Shown: positions 11,514 to 20,661 of the stretch, piece by piece
How positions within the stretch are numbered: the first letter of the stretch is position 1
Layout: every line of letters begins with the position of its first letter
Assembly (NCBI GenBank): GCA_963210315.1
Contig: OY723274.1
Span: forward strand, 1,116,001-1,180,000
Reading direction: 5' to 3'
DNA: 64,000 nucleotides
From: Rhynchopus euleeides
Lineage: Eukaryota > Euglenozoa > Diplonemea > Diplonemida > Diplonemidae
Program-made: the position numbers and the translations under genes
The notes under the pieces: model-generated
Database searches by the model: none
The model's input: the letters and a program-made list of their open reading frames with translations, nothing else
Told to the model about the DNA's origin: nothing

Positions 11514-12106
11514 CGCAGCCTAGGCGTGGGTGGGGGGTGGGGGTGCTTCACAAGGGGCAATCGAGGCATCGGCAGAGAGGTATCGATGCGCACTCCGGGT
11601 GTGGGGTGGGATGGCGGGGTGTGGGGTGTGGGGGGGCTTCGGAAGAACGCTGGCAGACCAGAGGCGGCGTGAGGCAAGGGTGTTGTTTGCCGTGTGTGGG
11701 TCAGAAGAAGGGGGGGGGGTGGCACGGTCGGCGTGGCACGGCTCCGGCTGTCTTAACGGACACAGCCTGCCACACATGAGGGGTCGGAGGAAAGAAGAAG
11801 GTCGCACGGCTGACCCCACCCCACACCATTCATGCCAAGCACTGGCCACGACATGCGACGGAGAGGTGGTGTTATGCCTAGTAGTGCCACGGCGCAGCAC
11901 CTTCCTTTGGAAGCGGTGTAACACACGCCGTACATAAATGGGGGGCTATGTTGCAGATTCCTTTCTGCGCGTCAGGGTTAGGGGTGTCCTGCGCGCAAGC
12001 TCTCTCGCACAGAACACAACGCTGTGTCCACACAACACAGTGTTCACGGTATATGCTGCTGAGGGGTGCGGCATCCAGAGAAACTGCGACACCCTGTGAG
12101 ACGGCC

Positions 12107-12859
12107 TCACTCCGCACGTGTGATGCGCCAGAGCAGCACCGTCTGCATGTCCTCCGGATGCTTGCCGGCAGGGATCATGCGCGTGGCGCGGTGGAGGGGG
12201 AAGCGGATGCGTGTCGCCACGAGCGACCACTGCAGGAGCAGCAGGTCGATGGGCAGGTCGTCGTCACGCTGCTGGTGGGCAACCAGCGCAGAGGCACCCG
12301 GGTTGAGGCACAGCAGCTGTGCGAGGGTGCAGCAGAAGGGGCCACACACGGTGGCATCGAACATGCAGTCCGCAGCAAGGATCAGGTCGAATGGGCCGTG
12401 TGTGCGTTGTATGTTAGTGGCGTCTTCAGGCATGCCCCACGCCAGCAGCCCGCTCGCACCCTGCCCGCGTGCTGGGTTGGCATGCAGGTTGCGTGACACG
12501 GCCTGCTGCCACTGCACCTGCGCAGCTGTGTCCGTGAGGACGGCCTTTGCAGCGCCGCACCCCACAAGGGCGACCAGGCTCGGTAGCCCCACCCCGCAAC
12601 CCAGCTCCAGCACGCGCTTCCCGCAGATGCGGCCGGGGCGGCGGCGCAGGGCCAGCAGGTAGGCAGCGAGCACCACTGCACACCCCCAGATGCAGGCACC
12701 GTGCTCCGCACCCATCACCTCTGAGACCTGCAGCTTGTGGCCGCCGTGCAGGAGGAACACCGTCTCCACGGCCCGCAGGGCGGGTGTGGATGGGGCGGTC
12801 GCCGGCAGCCCTGTGTGGAGCCCATCCCTTCCCTTGCCCTGCCGCTTCACCTTCGGCAT
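12107..12859 (-). CDS. Class I SAM-dependent methyltransferase (METTL21/Methyltransf_16-like)
   Basis: A 250-residue single-exon protein from the ATG at 12859. It has the hallmarks of the METTL21-type seven-beta-strand family, most members of which methylate lysines on chaperones, elongation factors and similar proteins. The N-terminal ACIWGCAVVLAAYLL (about 55-69) corresponds to the family's W-x-A-x-x-L helix. Motif I is VLELGCGVG at 83-91. An acidic strand VLTD follows at 107-110. The post-II segment FDLILAADCMFD (157-168) takes the place of the usual D-x-x-Y/F motif. The length is typical. The substrate cannot be read from sequence. A copy of the GTTTGATCGTCGAG repeat sits 100 bp upstream of the start. 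Confidence 0.85.
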   Translation of the reverse strand: MPKVKRQGKGRDGLHTGLPATAPSTPALRAVETVFLLHGGHKLQVSEVMGAEHGACIWGCAVVLAAYLLALRRRPGRICGKRVLELGCGVGLPSLVALVGCGAAKAVLTDTAAQVQWQQAVSRNLHANPARGQGASGLLAWGMPEDATNIQRTHGPFDLILAADCMFDATVCGPFCCTLAQLLCLNPGASALVAHQQRDDDLPIDLLLLQWSLVATRIRFPLHRATRMIPAGKHPEDMQTVLLWRITRAE

Positions 12860-12958
12860 GACTGCCGCAGGTGCAGGTGCATCTGATGCCCTGCCTGGCC
12901 TGCCTGCAGTGGTGGTGGTGGTGATGTCAAATAGCGAAAAGACACTGCAAAAAAAAGA

Positions 12959-13008
12959 GGGGTTTGATCGTCGAGAGTGAATGGAAAAGTAAATCTCCCA
13001 GCACCTTC
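12959..13008 (+). repeat. GTTTGATCGTCGAG repeat upstream of methyltransferase gene
   Basis: Reads GGGGTTTGATCGTCGAGAGT, then GAATGGAAAAGTAAATCTCC and CAGCACCTTC. It ends up 100 bp before the minus-strand ATG at 12859, in the same relative orientation as the copies before the adenylyl cyclase gene. Confidence 0.75.
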
Positions 13009-13026
13009 ACAACGCGCTGTCAGGAA

Positions 13027-13362
13027 CAATGTCGACCAGTCGAAATCGACAGACGACATGCGTTTCGACCGGTCGTTCGACAGTCGAAAATCGACAGGTT
13101 ACCTGTCGAAATACCTGTCGAACGACCTGTCGACGACCGGTCGTTCGACAGAGGTTTCGACAGGTCGATTTTCGACTGTCGAAATCGACTGTCGGTTTCG
13201 ACAGGTATTTCTGTCGATTTCGACTGTCGATTTTCGACAGTCGAAATCGACAGAAATACCTGTCGATTTCGACTGTCGATTTCGACAGTCGAAAATCGAC
13301 AGTCGATTTCGACAGGTATTTCTGTCGATTTTCGACAGGTATTCCTGTCGAAATAGACTGTC
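13027..13362. repeat. TCGACAG/CTGTCGA palindrome array, first copy
   Basis: More than twenty-five GTCGA cores in 340 bp, alternating CGACTGTCGA, TCGACAGTCGA, TCGATTTTCGAC and GGTATTTCTGTCGA. Both strands read almost alike, so single strands could form many competing hairpins. It sits between the methyltransferase promoter region and the LINE fragment. Confidence 0.8.
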
Positions 13363-13917
13363 GTCAACTTTTTTGACTCGTCACTCTCTTGGAATCGTCG
13401 GGTCGTGACTCTGGAGCCGTTCCGATTTCGTCAGCAATTCTCCCCCCCTCCCTCCCCAGCCGAGAGAACATTTTTCTTCTGGCCCTGCATCCAGTGTTGC
13501 CTGCCTATGTGTTGCCCCTGTTGTGTCTGCGCCTGTGCCTCCCTGCCCTGTATTTTTGAACGATTTGAACGATTTTTGGCCGTGCTCGTAGCATTCCCCG
13601 TTGAGGGGGTCGCTATTTCGTGTTCTCCTGGCCGCACGGAGGCATTGCCTTACGTCGCCTCTTCCTCTTTTCCTTTGGTGGTGTGTTGGTCTGGCACAGA
13701 GGGCGGGACCGTGCTGATATGCACAGTGACGACTCTCCCTTTTGTTTTGTGCCCGCCTCCACCGAGATTCGGCTGATGCCTCTCAGACTGGGGGCGGGCG
13801 GTCGCCGACGCTGACGCGCCTGGCGGCCTGTGGAAAGTGACGTGGGGCTGGGATGGGGGGGGGGGGGGTGCTGGGAGGTCGGGCCGAAGCCCTTGTTCTC
13901 TGATGATGTTATTTGGT

Positions 13918-15640
13918 TCACGCGTTCAGGTAGTCCTTCTCGCCGTGCTCCGTTACCCCTGCCTCGGCCAGGTAGCGCAGCGCCTCCTTGCAGTTGTGCA
14001 ACAGCAGGTTGTGCACGTTTGTGGCTGTGAGGTGGTGTCGGGCCGACGCTGTCGCGGGGCAGCCGAAGAAGAGGTGCTTCAGTGAGACCCCAGGCGGGGG
14101 GTGGCCCGGCGCATGCTTCAGGCAGGGTTGGCAAGGTGGTTGTGCCGTGCCCGGGATGTCGTGGTCGTAGACCAGGCGGTGGTGGTCGGCCCGGAGTCGG
14201 CGGATGGTGGTTTCCCCTAAGCGGGTGAGTCCCTCCATGCGGAGGTCGGGGCGTTGCAGTCGCGTCTCCCCGATTCCCGAACGGTACGCGTACACGCTGT
14301 CCGTGCGGGGCACCGTTGCGTCGTTGTAGATGTGTCGGCGGAGGACGACACGAGCCGACGCGAGGCTAACCGGTTCCATCTGCGGCCGGAAGGCACCGAT
14401 TTGCGCCTGTTTGTCAGCGAGTTCGTTCCCTGCTACCCCAACGTGTGACGGGATGTAGCGGAGGTGGGTGGTGACATCGTGGGTTTGGGCGAGCTCGTTC
14501 AACCACCTCCAGATGTCCCATTCGGTGGATCCTCTCGCTCGCTGCGGGCCGCTCAGCAGCGCGTTCAGTGCGCTCTGCGAGTCTGTGAGGATGGCGATCG
14601 TTTCGCCTGGGGATACCAGGGTGCATAGGTGAGCGAGGGATTCTCTGATGGCCACCAGCTCCGCCTGGTAGCTGATGCAGCGGAGTCCTGCCGGCCAGGC
14701 GAGCTTTTTCCTGAGGCGGCCCTCCGGCATGCTGTACACCGCTGCTCCTGCGCCGCCCTGCTGTTGCCGCGATGTGGAGTTGGAGACTGACCCGTCGGTG
14801 TACACATGCCAGGCGCATGTCGGGAGGGCCTGGATGGTCTGCTCTGCCAGGTCCCGGAGGGTGTCTTTCGGGGTGGCGGCCTTTGGGGCGGTGAGCCCCG
14901 GCAGCGTCGCCAGGATGTGTACTCGTGGCAGCACCAGGTTCCATTCCCAGGGGGGGATGGGGTGTGCTGCATGCAGGGGGGCCAGCAGGGGGGTGCGCCC
15001 GTCGACCTTCGAGGATTTCACCAGACTCCGTGCCTGATGTAGCCAGCTGCCTCCCGTGTTCCCGGTGTTTAGTTGCGCCCGGTATCCTGGGGAGTGGGGC
15101 ACGCGGCGGAAGCGTTCGTGGTCTGTGCACACCGCGACCTTGAAGTCGAGGTCGAGGTCTCGCAGGTGTGATTCCCAGAGGAGCTTTGCCGTGCTGGTGT
15201 TCTTCATACAGCCCGTGATGATCAGGGCTGCCATGCGGTGGACATCTCGCAGGCGTTTGAGGTTCTTCGTGGACAGGCCAGGGGTGTAGACGCTGGCGGC
15301 GTACATCAGGATGGGGTAGACATATGTCAGGTAGGCCTGGCGCAGCGTGTCTCCACTTGAGCCCCAGTCAGTGCCTGCCAACATACGCAGAATGCTCAGG
15401 CGTCGCATGCAGGTGGTCACGACGTGGTCGACGTGGTCTGTCATCGTGTGGCAGGCATCGATGTAGACCCCGAGGTACTTCGCTGTCGATTCGTGCTGGA
15501 GGGGGGTGCCGTCTGGGAGCTCCATGCGTCTGTGCTCGCCCAACGCTGCGGGCGTCGTTCCCATCAGCGTGTAGCAGCACTTACTGGGGGAGAGCTGCAG
15601 CCCGTGGAGTGGGATTTCGGCGGCGAGTGTGGATATGACG
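13918..15640 (-). mobile_element. 5'-truncated LINE retrotransposon, end of RT plus RNase H
   Basis: An open frame runs from about 15640 to a stop at 13918. It starts inside the reverse transcriptase thumb (GLQLSPSK, then KYLGVYID), so the catalytic RT palm and all of ORF1 are missing. A helical linker follows, then a complete RNase H. Counting from the ATG at 15564, its residues are D257 (VYTDGS), E302 (YQAELVAI), D328 (ILTDSQSA), H374 (PSHVG) and D384 (NELADKQA). A Cys/His-rich tail (PCQPCLKH ... HLFFGC) resembles the terminal knuckle of I/R1/Tad-group elements. The lack of internal stops suggests recent insertion. 5' truncation at a short T-run near 15644 is typical of target-primed retroposition. 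No poly-A tail was located. Confidence 0.85.
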
Positions 15641-15982
15641 CCCTTTTTTTGCCCTCACGGGTATCACGATACAGGGCAGTCCCCCCCCTCCTCCCCCCAA
15701 AAATCGTTCGCATCATCTTGGCGCCCATTCCTTCCACTTTCTGTGGATGTGTTTGGTATTTCCGAATGGAATTTTCCAGCGTCAAGACTGATACCTCGCC
15801 GTTTTAGAGTCAGTCACTTCTACCGCCGCTGCGATTTGCGATATGGTAGTTGTGCAGAAATGCTAACATTTAATTTGCTCTGTGGAACCTGGACTGCACC
15901 TTCTGGGCTGTGAGTCTGTAGATAGTTGGACAGTTGCGGAACCCATCCTTTGTGTGCCTCCGACTTGAGGAGCTGTCGACTT

Positions 15983-17285
15983 CAGAACCAAGGTTCAGAA
16001 CGAAGATGACGACCTGCTGTGAGCTGCAAACCTTCTTGACACACCTACCGTATCTGCATTACACTCGTGGTAATTCCATACCCCTGGAAACAGGAGACCG
16101 CCGTCTGTTCACAGATGGTCTTGAGCGTGGTAGCCATCTTTGCTATGGAGTCACGATTAAGTCTTTGTGGTCACGTGGGCCCATGAGCAGCGGATACACT
16201 TGGAGTGGAGGGAGGGGGTGCGGTTCTGGAAAAGCGGGTCTGAATCTGGTCAAGGACGACTGAGGGCTTCAGTTCGAGTTCAATGTGGGTCCAAGGGTAC
16301 ACAGGAGATCACTGCTTCATATTCAACCTGCTTGTCATCCTCTGGTTACTGTTCAACGGCTCGAACTCCTCGACTTTCCTTGGCTGACTGAAATGAAACA
16401 ATACGTAAGTGCTGCTATTGTGTTGTTCCCCTGACAGAGGAACACAAGGGAAGGGAACTGCAGCTGTCCACGAAGTGGCTCGACGTAGCCACCTCACGCT
16501 GCCTAGAGGGTCGGTTCAGGTTGAAGCAGAGCAATTAAGTGTTAGGGGGATGCCTTTGGTCAAGACCTTTTCTAAAAAAATTGACCCACGGCGCCTGGTT
16601 GTAGCTCGGTCTACGCCAGGTTCCACACCCCGTCATCGCAAAACGTACACATACACAGAGGCAACCCGCAACGGGCCTCTGTGGTACGGGAGCCTGACGG
16701 GAGGAAATTTTGCCTTTTGGTCACAAAGGCGTCTTTTTTTGGAATAAATTGACCCGCAGGGTGGCTGAGTCTTATCAGACAGGCCGACCTACGTTGAACA
16801 GTGGAACCACACAACCTGTTCAACCTGCAAACCACCGGGGTGGCGGCTGAGTCCTCATCCCTGCCGTAGCATGCGATAAGCCTACGTCGACCTCCGCTAC
16901 GGTCTCTCAACAACGGTCTTCACCAGTTGAACCCCGCGCGTCCGGGAAAGCCTGATCGTTTGGATCTTGTCCCTGTGATTCGAAGAACTGTGGGGTTCAG
17001 AACCAAGGATGAGGAACTGCTGTGAGCTGCACACTCTCTTGACACACCTGCACGTATCTGCGTTACACTCGTGGGAAACCCGAACCCTGTATTTATACAG
17101 GAGACTTCCATCTGGGACAGTTTCTGTTCCAGATGAGCTTTGACAGTGGTAGCCATCTTTGCTATGGAGCCATCGTCATTGCTATCGTCGTCACTCGGAC
17201 CCATGAGCAGCTGATACAATTGGTGTGGAAGGAGAGGGTGCGGTTCTGGATCAGCAGATCTGAATCTGAAACTGGTAACGAAACC
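15983..17285. repeat. Diverged direct duplication (15983-16265 and 16997-17285)
   Basis: Both copies begin TTCAGAACCAAGG and share GCTGTGAGCTGCA, CTTGACACACCT, GTGGTAGCCATCTTTGCTAT, CCCATGAGCAGC and GGGTGCGGTTCTGGA in the same order, with substitutions and small indels between them. They are about 1.01 kb apart. They could be old LTRs or a segmental duplication. The 730 bp between them has no recognisable coding sequence. Confidence 0.6.
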
Positions 17286-17365
17286 CACGGGTCTGAGATG
17301 ACTCAGTGTCTGAGTGACCGGGTCAGGTCACTCAGGCTGTCTACCGGTCAGTGAACCAGTATCCG

Positions 17366-17594
17366 ACCTGTCGAAGCTGTCGACAGGTATAGCTGTCGAA
17401 ATCGACTGTCGACCTGTCGACAGTAAGCTGTCGACAGCTGTCGACTGTCGACAGGTCGAATCGACTGTCGATCGACAGCAAAATCGACTGTCGACTGTCG
17501 ACGGGTCGACAGTCGAATCGACAGTCGACCTGTCGACAGTCGACAGTCGATTTTGCTGTCGATTCGACTGTCGAATCGACAGTCGAAGACCCCG
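17366..17594. repeat. TCGACTG palindrome array, second copy
   Basis: Same building blocks as 13027-13362. A perfect 27 bp inverted pair, CAGCAAAATCGACTGTCGAC plus seven bases, lies at 17476-17502 and 17532-17558. The whole stretch is thus a potential cruciform. It starts 80 bp after the duplicated segment ending near 17285. Confidence 0.8.
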
Positions 17595-17599
17595 ACAGC

Positions 17600-18575
17600 G
17601 CGTCGTGTTCTTGCAAAAAGGGGGGGGGGGGGGCACAGAAAAGGTTACTCGCAGATTGGGCGCCTCAACCATGAATGGCAAAATCGTCGCGAGGAGGCGG
17701 GTGGTGGCGGGGAGGCGGGTGCGTAGCGCTGCAACTCCATAAATGCATCCGTATATAGGCCTAGGGCCGGGAGACGTCTCCAGCAGTTGTTTAGCAATCA
17801 ACAGCCCAAGGGGTAGGGAACGGCTAAAACGCATTCTGTTCACACACACGCACATCACCTGACACAGCCGGGTAGCCAGCACTCTAGCATGGGGCACGCT
17901 GCACAAGCCTTGGCTTCAGAACACCACACGCATGTTGCTTGCACAGGGTCTGTTGACGTGGACCCACTGACACACTCACGAAGCGGGATAACCCACAAGC
18001 TTCAAAGGGTTTACTCACTCAGAAATGTTGAAGTGGCACACACATACACTCACAATGGGCCGCGCTCGGGCAGAGCCGCCTGACTTAAAACGTCATCACA
18101 CACAACACACAGACACTATTCCTGTCGTCTCCCGACGACGGTCGAGATGCTGGTTCTGGTGGTTCATTAATTCGTTGTATTATTGCTTCTGAAGCTGCCG
18201 CCTTGCAAGGGTTTCCGCAAAACCTGCAACCCCGAGGGTTTACAGGCCTGGTACTTGTGCAGCTTCTGTCACGTGGGGCGACCCAACGTGTGCCAACGGC
18301 AAGGATCGGCTGCTCGAAGAGGTGCATTGAAATGAACAACCACACTTGCTCTCTTGCATTCACGTTTTGGTTTCCTGGCCCTGTTTCCACCTAAAGGACG
18401 CACACAAGTCCCTTGCATGGAAATACCGTCCAGCTCACATTGGTCCGCATGTGATTCTTCCTACAGGCCAGCACGCCTCACGGCTACATCACGCTTCTCT
18501 CCAATGCGATCTGCCGAACAGAGCGAATCATGTGCTGACGCCAAAGGCGTGGGGGGCTTGGGGGGGGGGGGGGGG
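17600..18575. other. Intergenic, no gene recognised
   Basis: Begins with a G-run and ends with a G-run that abuts the foldback element. No frame shows domain-like sequence. Confidence 0.45.
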
Positions 18576-18577
18576 TA

Positions 18578-19724
18578 GGGGGGGTCAAATGGGGGTGACA
18601 AACACGATTTTTCAAAAAACCGGCGCAGAGGCCCCAAAGCCCCCGTAAACCCTCCAAACCCCCCCAGATCGGTCCGGAAACCCATCGAACCCCACTTTTC
18701 CACCATTCCGGGCACCTCAGGTGCCCGAATTGGGGTACCTAAATTTTGTGCCACCGTTTGGTACCGTACAGTGCCACTGTGTGGGAGGTTGGAAAAGAAA
18801 ATGCCCCAACACACCACATCTGAGGGTTGCAATGCATGTTGCTTGCCAACCACGTCATCCGGTGGGTGTCAGGCGCTATGTAGGTGGCATTAGCCAGGTC
18901 TTCGATGTGTTCTGGCTTGTATATATACCTCCCTGCCTGCGGCACAGGCACTGCCTTTGTCCCCCACACCAGCCACAGAGAGCGTATTGTACTCGGTCCA
19001 CGGTTGCTGATTCATTGTGATGCGTTGTATCCTCGAGTGAACGTCACACACTAGTGGCACCACCACCCGCCATCCGAGAGCTGTATTGACTTTGCGCGCT
19101 TCCGTTGTATTCACCTCGCCACGCATATTGCACCGTTCAGTACCAGTGCTCTTGGGCCAGGCAAAGTAGACCGCAGCAACTACCAATTCTGGCACAATGG
19201 GTACCACGACAGCGCACTTCATGTGTTCCCGGAATGTACAGCTCGTGTTGCAACAGTCGTTGTCAACACATCCCGGTTGTGGAGCACTGCTGCACAGGAA
19301 TCACACGACCATCTGGACTGTTCCGTACCTACAGGCAGCCTCCCGGTGCATGGTGGCAGGGAGGTATATATACAAGCCAGAACACATCGAAGACCTGGCT
19401 AATGCCACCTACATAGCGCCTGACACCCACCGGATGACGTGGTTGGCAAGCAACATGCATTGCAACCCTCAGATGTGGTGTGTTGGGGCATTTTCTTTTC
19501 CAACCTCCCACACAGTGGCACTGTACGGTACCAAACGGTGGCACAAAATTTAGGTACCCCAATTCGGGCACCTGAGGTGCCCGGAATGGTGGAAAAGTGG
19601 GGTTCGATGGGTTTCCGGACCGATCTGGGGGGGTTTGGAGGGTTTACGGGGGCTTTGGGGCCTCTGCGCCGGTTTTTTGAAAAATCGTGTTTGTCCACGT
19701 AAAAGGGTGGCATTTGACCCCCCC
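18578..19724. mobile_element. Foldback/MITE element with ~365 bp inverted arms
   Basis: The left arm (18578-18937) and right arm (19355-19724) are inverted copies, near identical except for a small difference about 15-30 bp from the ends. The tips read GGGGGGGTCAAAT and are flanked by TA on both sides (18576-18577, 19725-19726). A 417 bp centre is unique. Arms carry GGCACCTGAGGTGCC, itself a palindrome, and TATATATACCTCCCTGCC at the inner ends. The near identity of the arms implies recent origin or ongoing gene conversion. Frames that cross the arms are mirror images and are not evidence of a gene. No transposase is recognised. Confidence 0.85.
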
Positions 19725-19729
19725 TAGGG

Positions 19730-20653
19730 CAGTGATTAAATAAACGTTGAAAACGTTTAGCGTTTATAAACGTTTAGCGTTTCTCAGAATTCTGAGCGGA
19801 AATAAACGTTCGGATAAACGCTTAATAAACGTTTCCTGCAGGCTCTGCCACTGAGTCACTTTACATCATAATATATCATGGCCAGCACACCACACCCCAA
19901 ATTCCAGGGCGGGGGGTCACCGCTGCGGTGAGGACAGCAAGATGTCGAAGCGCAAGGTCGAAAACATCGGCGCTATTTCTGGCCACTTCTTGTACCCGTG
20001 CCTGCTGTACCAGGTGCCTGTTCCAGTCAGCTGCCTCCCATCAGAGGAGGCATCTGAGAGACTCTCGTATGGCGTCCCTGTGCTACATGCTCACAGGTGA
20101 GGCACCACACCCGAGGACGCGCTCCCTGGCAACGGATGCGCCGTGCCACAGACCCAGCTGCCGTAAGCTCCCAAGAACAGCGTCAAATGGGACACGAACT
20201 GTACCATACTTCTCCCACAACTGTTCCTGGCGCGATTGCCTCATATTGGCTTGCCTTTTGGCCTCTGGAGGGCACCGAGAAGCTGTTATGTTTCAGAACA
20301 ATCAACGACAACAGTTCTTCTGTGCATCTGGCAGGTTGAGGTGTGCTTGTTCTGCTTGATGTGTCCTGTGGTGTGCAGCCCAGGTACAAGTTCTGTCCCA
20401 AAAATTTTGGTTGCTAAAAACGGCATCGTCGGGGGCGTACCACCCCCTGGGAGTGGGCGGAATTGAGTTTCCGGAGCATATTGGGCACTTTCTGCCACCA
20501 GAATCGTGTGGGAGTGTGTGAGGTCAGATTATGTGGGTGGGGTGTGGGCACAAGCTGCTTCGCTAAATAAACGCTAAACGTTTAGCGTTTATAAACGTTT
20601 AACGTTTATTTAAAAACGGTTTCTGAAATAAACGTCGTTTATTGGGTTCACTG
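19730..20653. mobile_element. Non-autonomous hAT-like element
   Basis: The ends read CAGTGATTAAATAAACG and, inverted, CAGTGAACCCAATAAACG. Both ends are packed with AAACGTTTA / TAGCGTTTA motifs, the subterminal repeats usual for hAT. The eight bases CCCTAGGG flank it on both sides (19722-19729, 20654-20661), the hAT duplication length. Because CCCTAGGG is a palindrome it could also be read as TIR extension. The 924 bp body contains only a short start-like frame near 19941 and no transposase. Confidence 0.8.
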
Positions 20654-20661
20654 CCCTAGGG

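Noticed and set aside
18721..19571. Matching ~100-residue frames on both strands of the foldback element
   Set aside because: They are the same arm sequence read from the two inverted copies and show no domain resemblance.
19941..20099. Short frame starting MSKRKVENIGAISGHF inside the hAT-like element
   Set aside because: At about 53 residues with no recognisable motif it cannot be supported as a gene, although a transposase remnant is possible.
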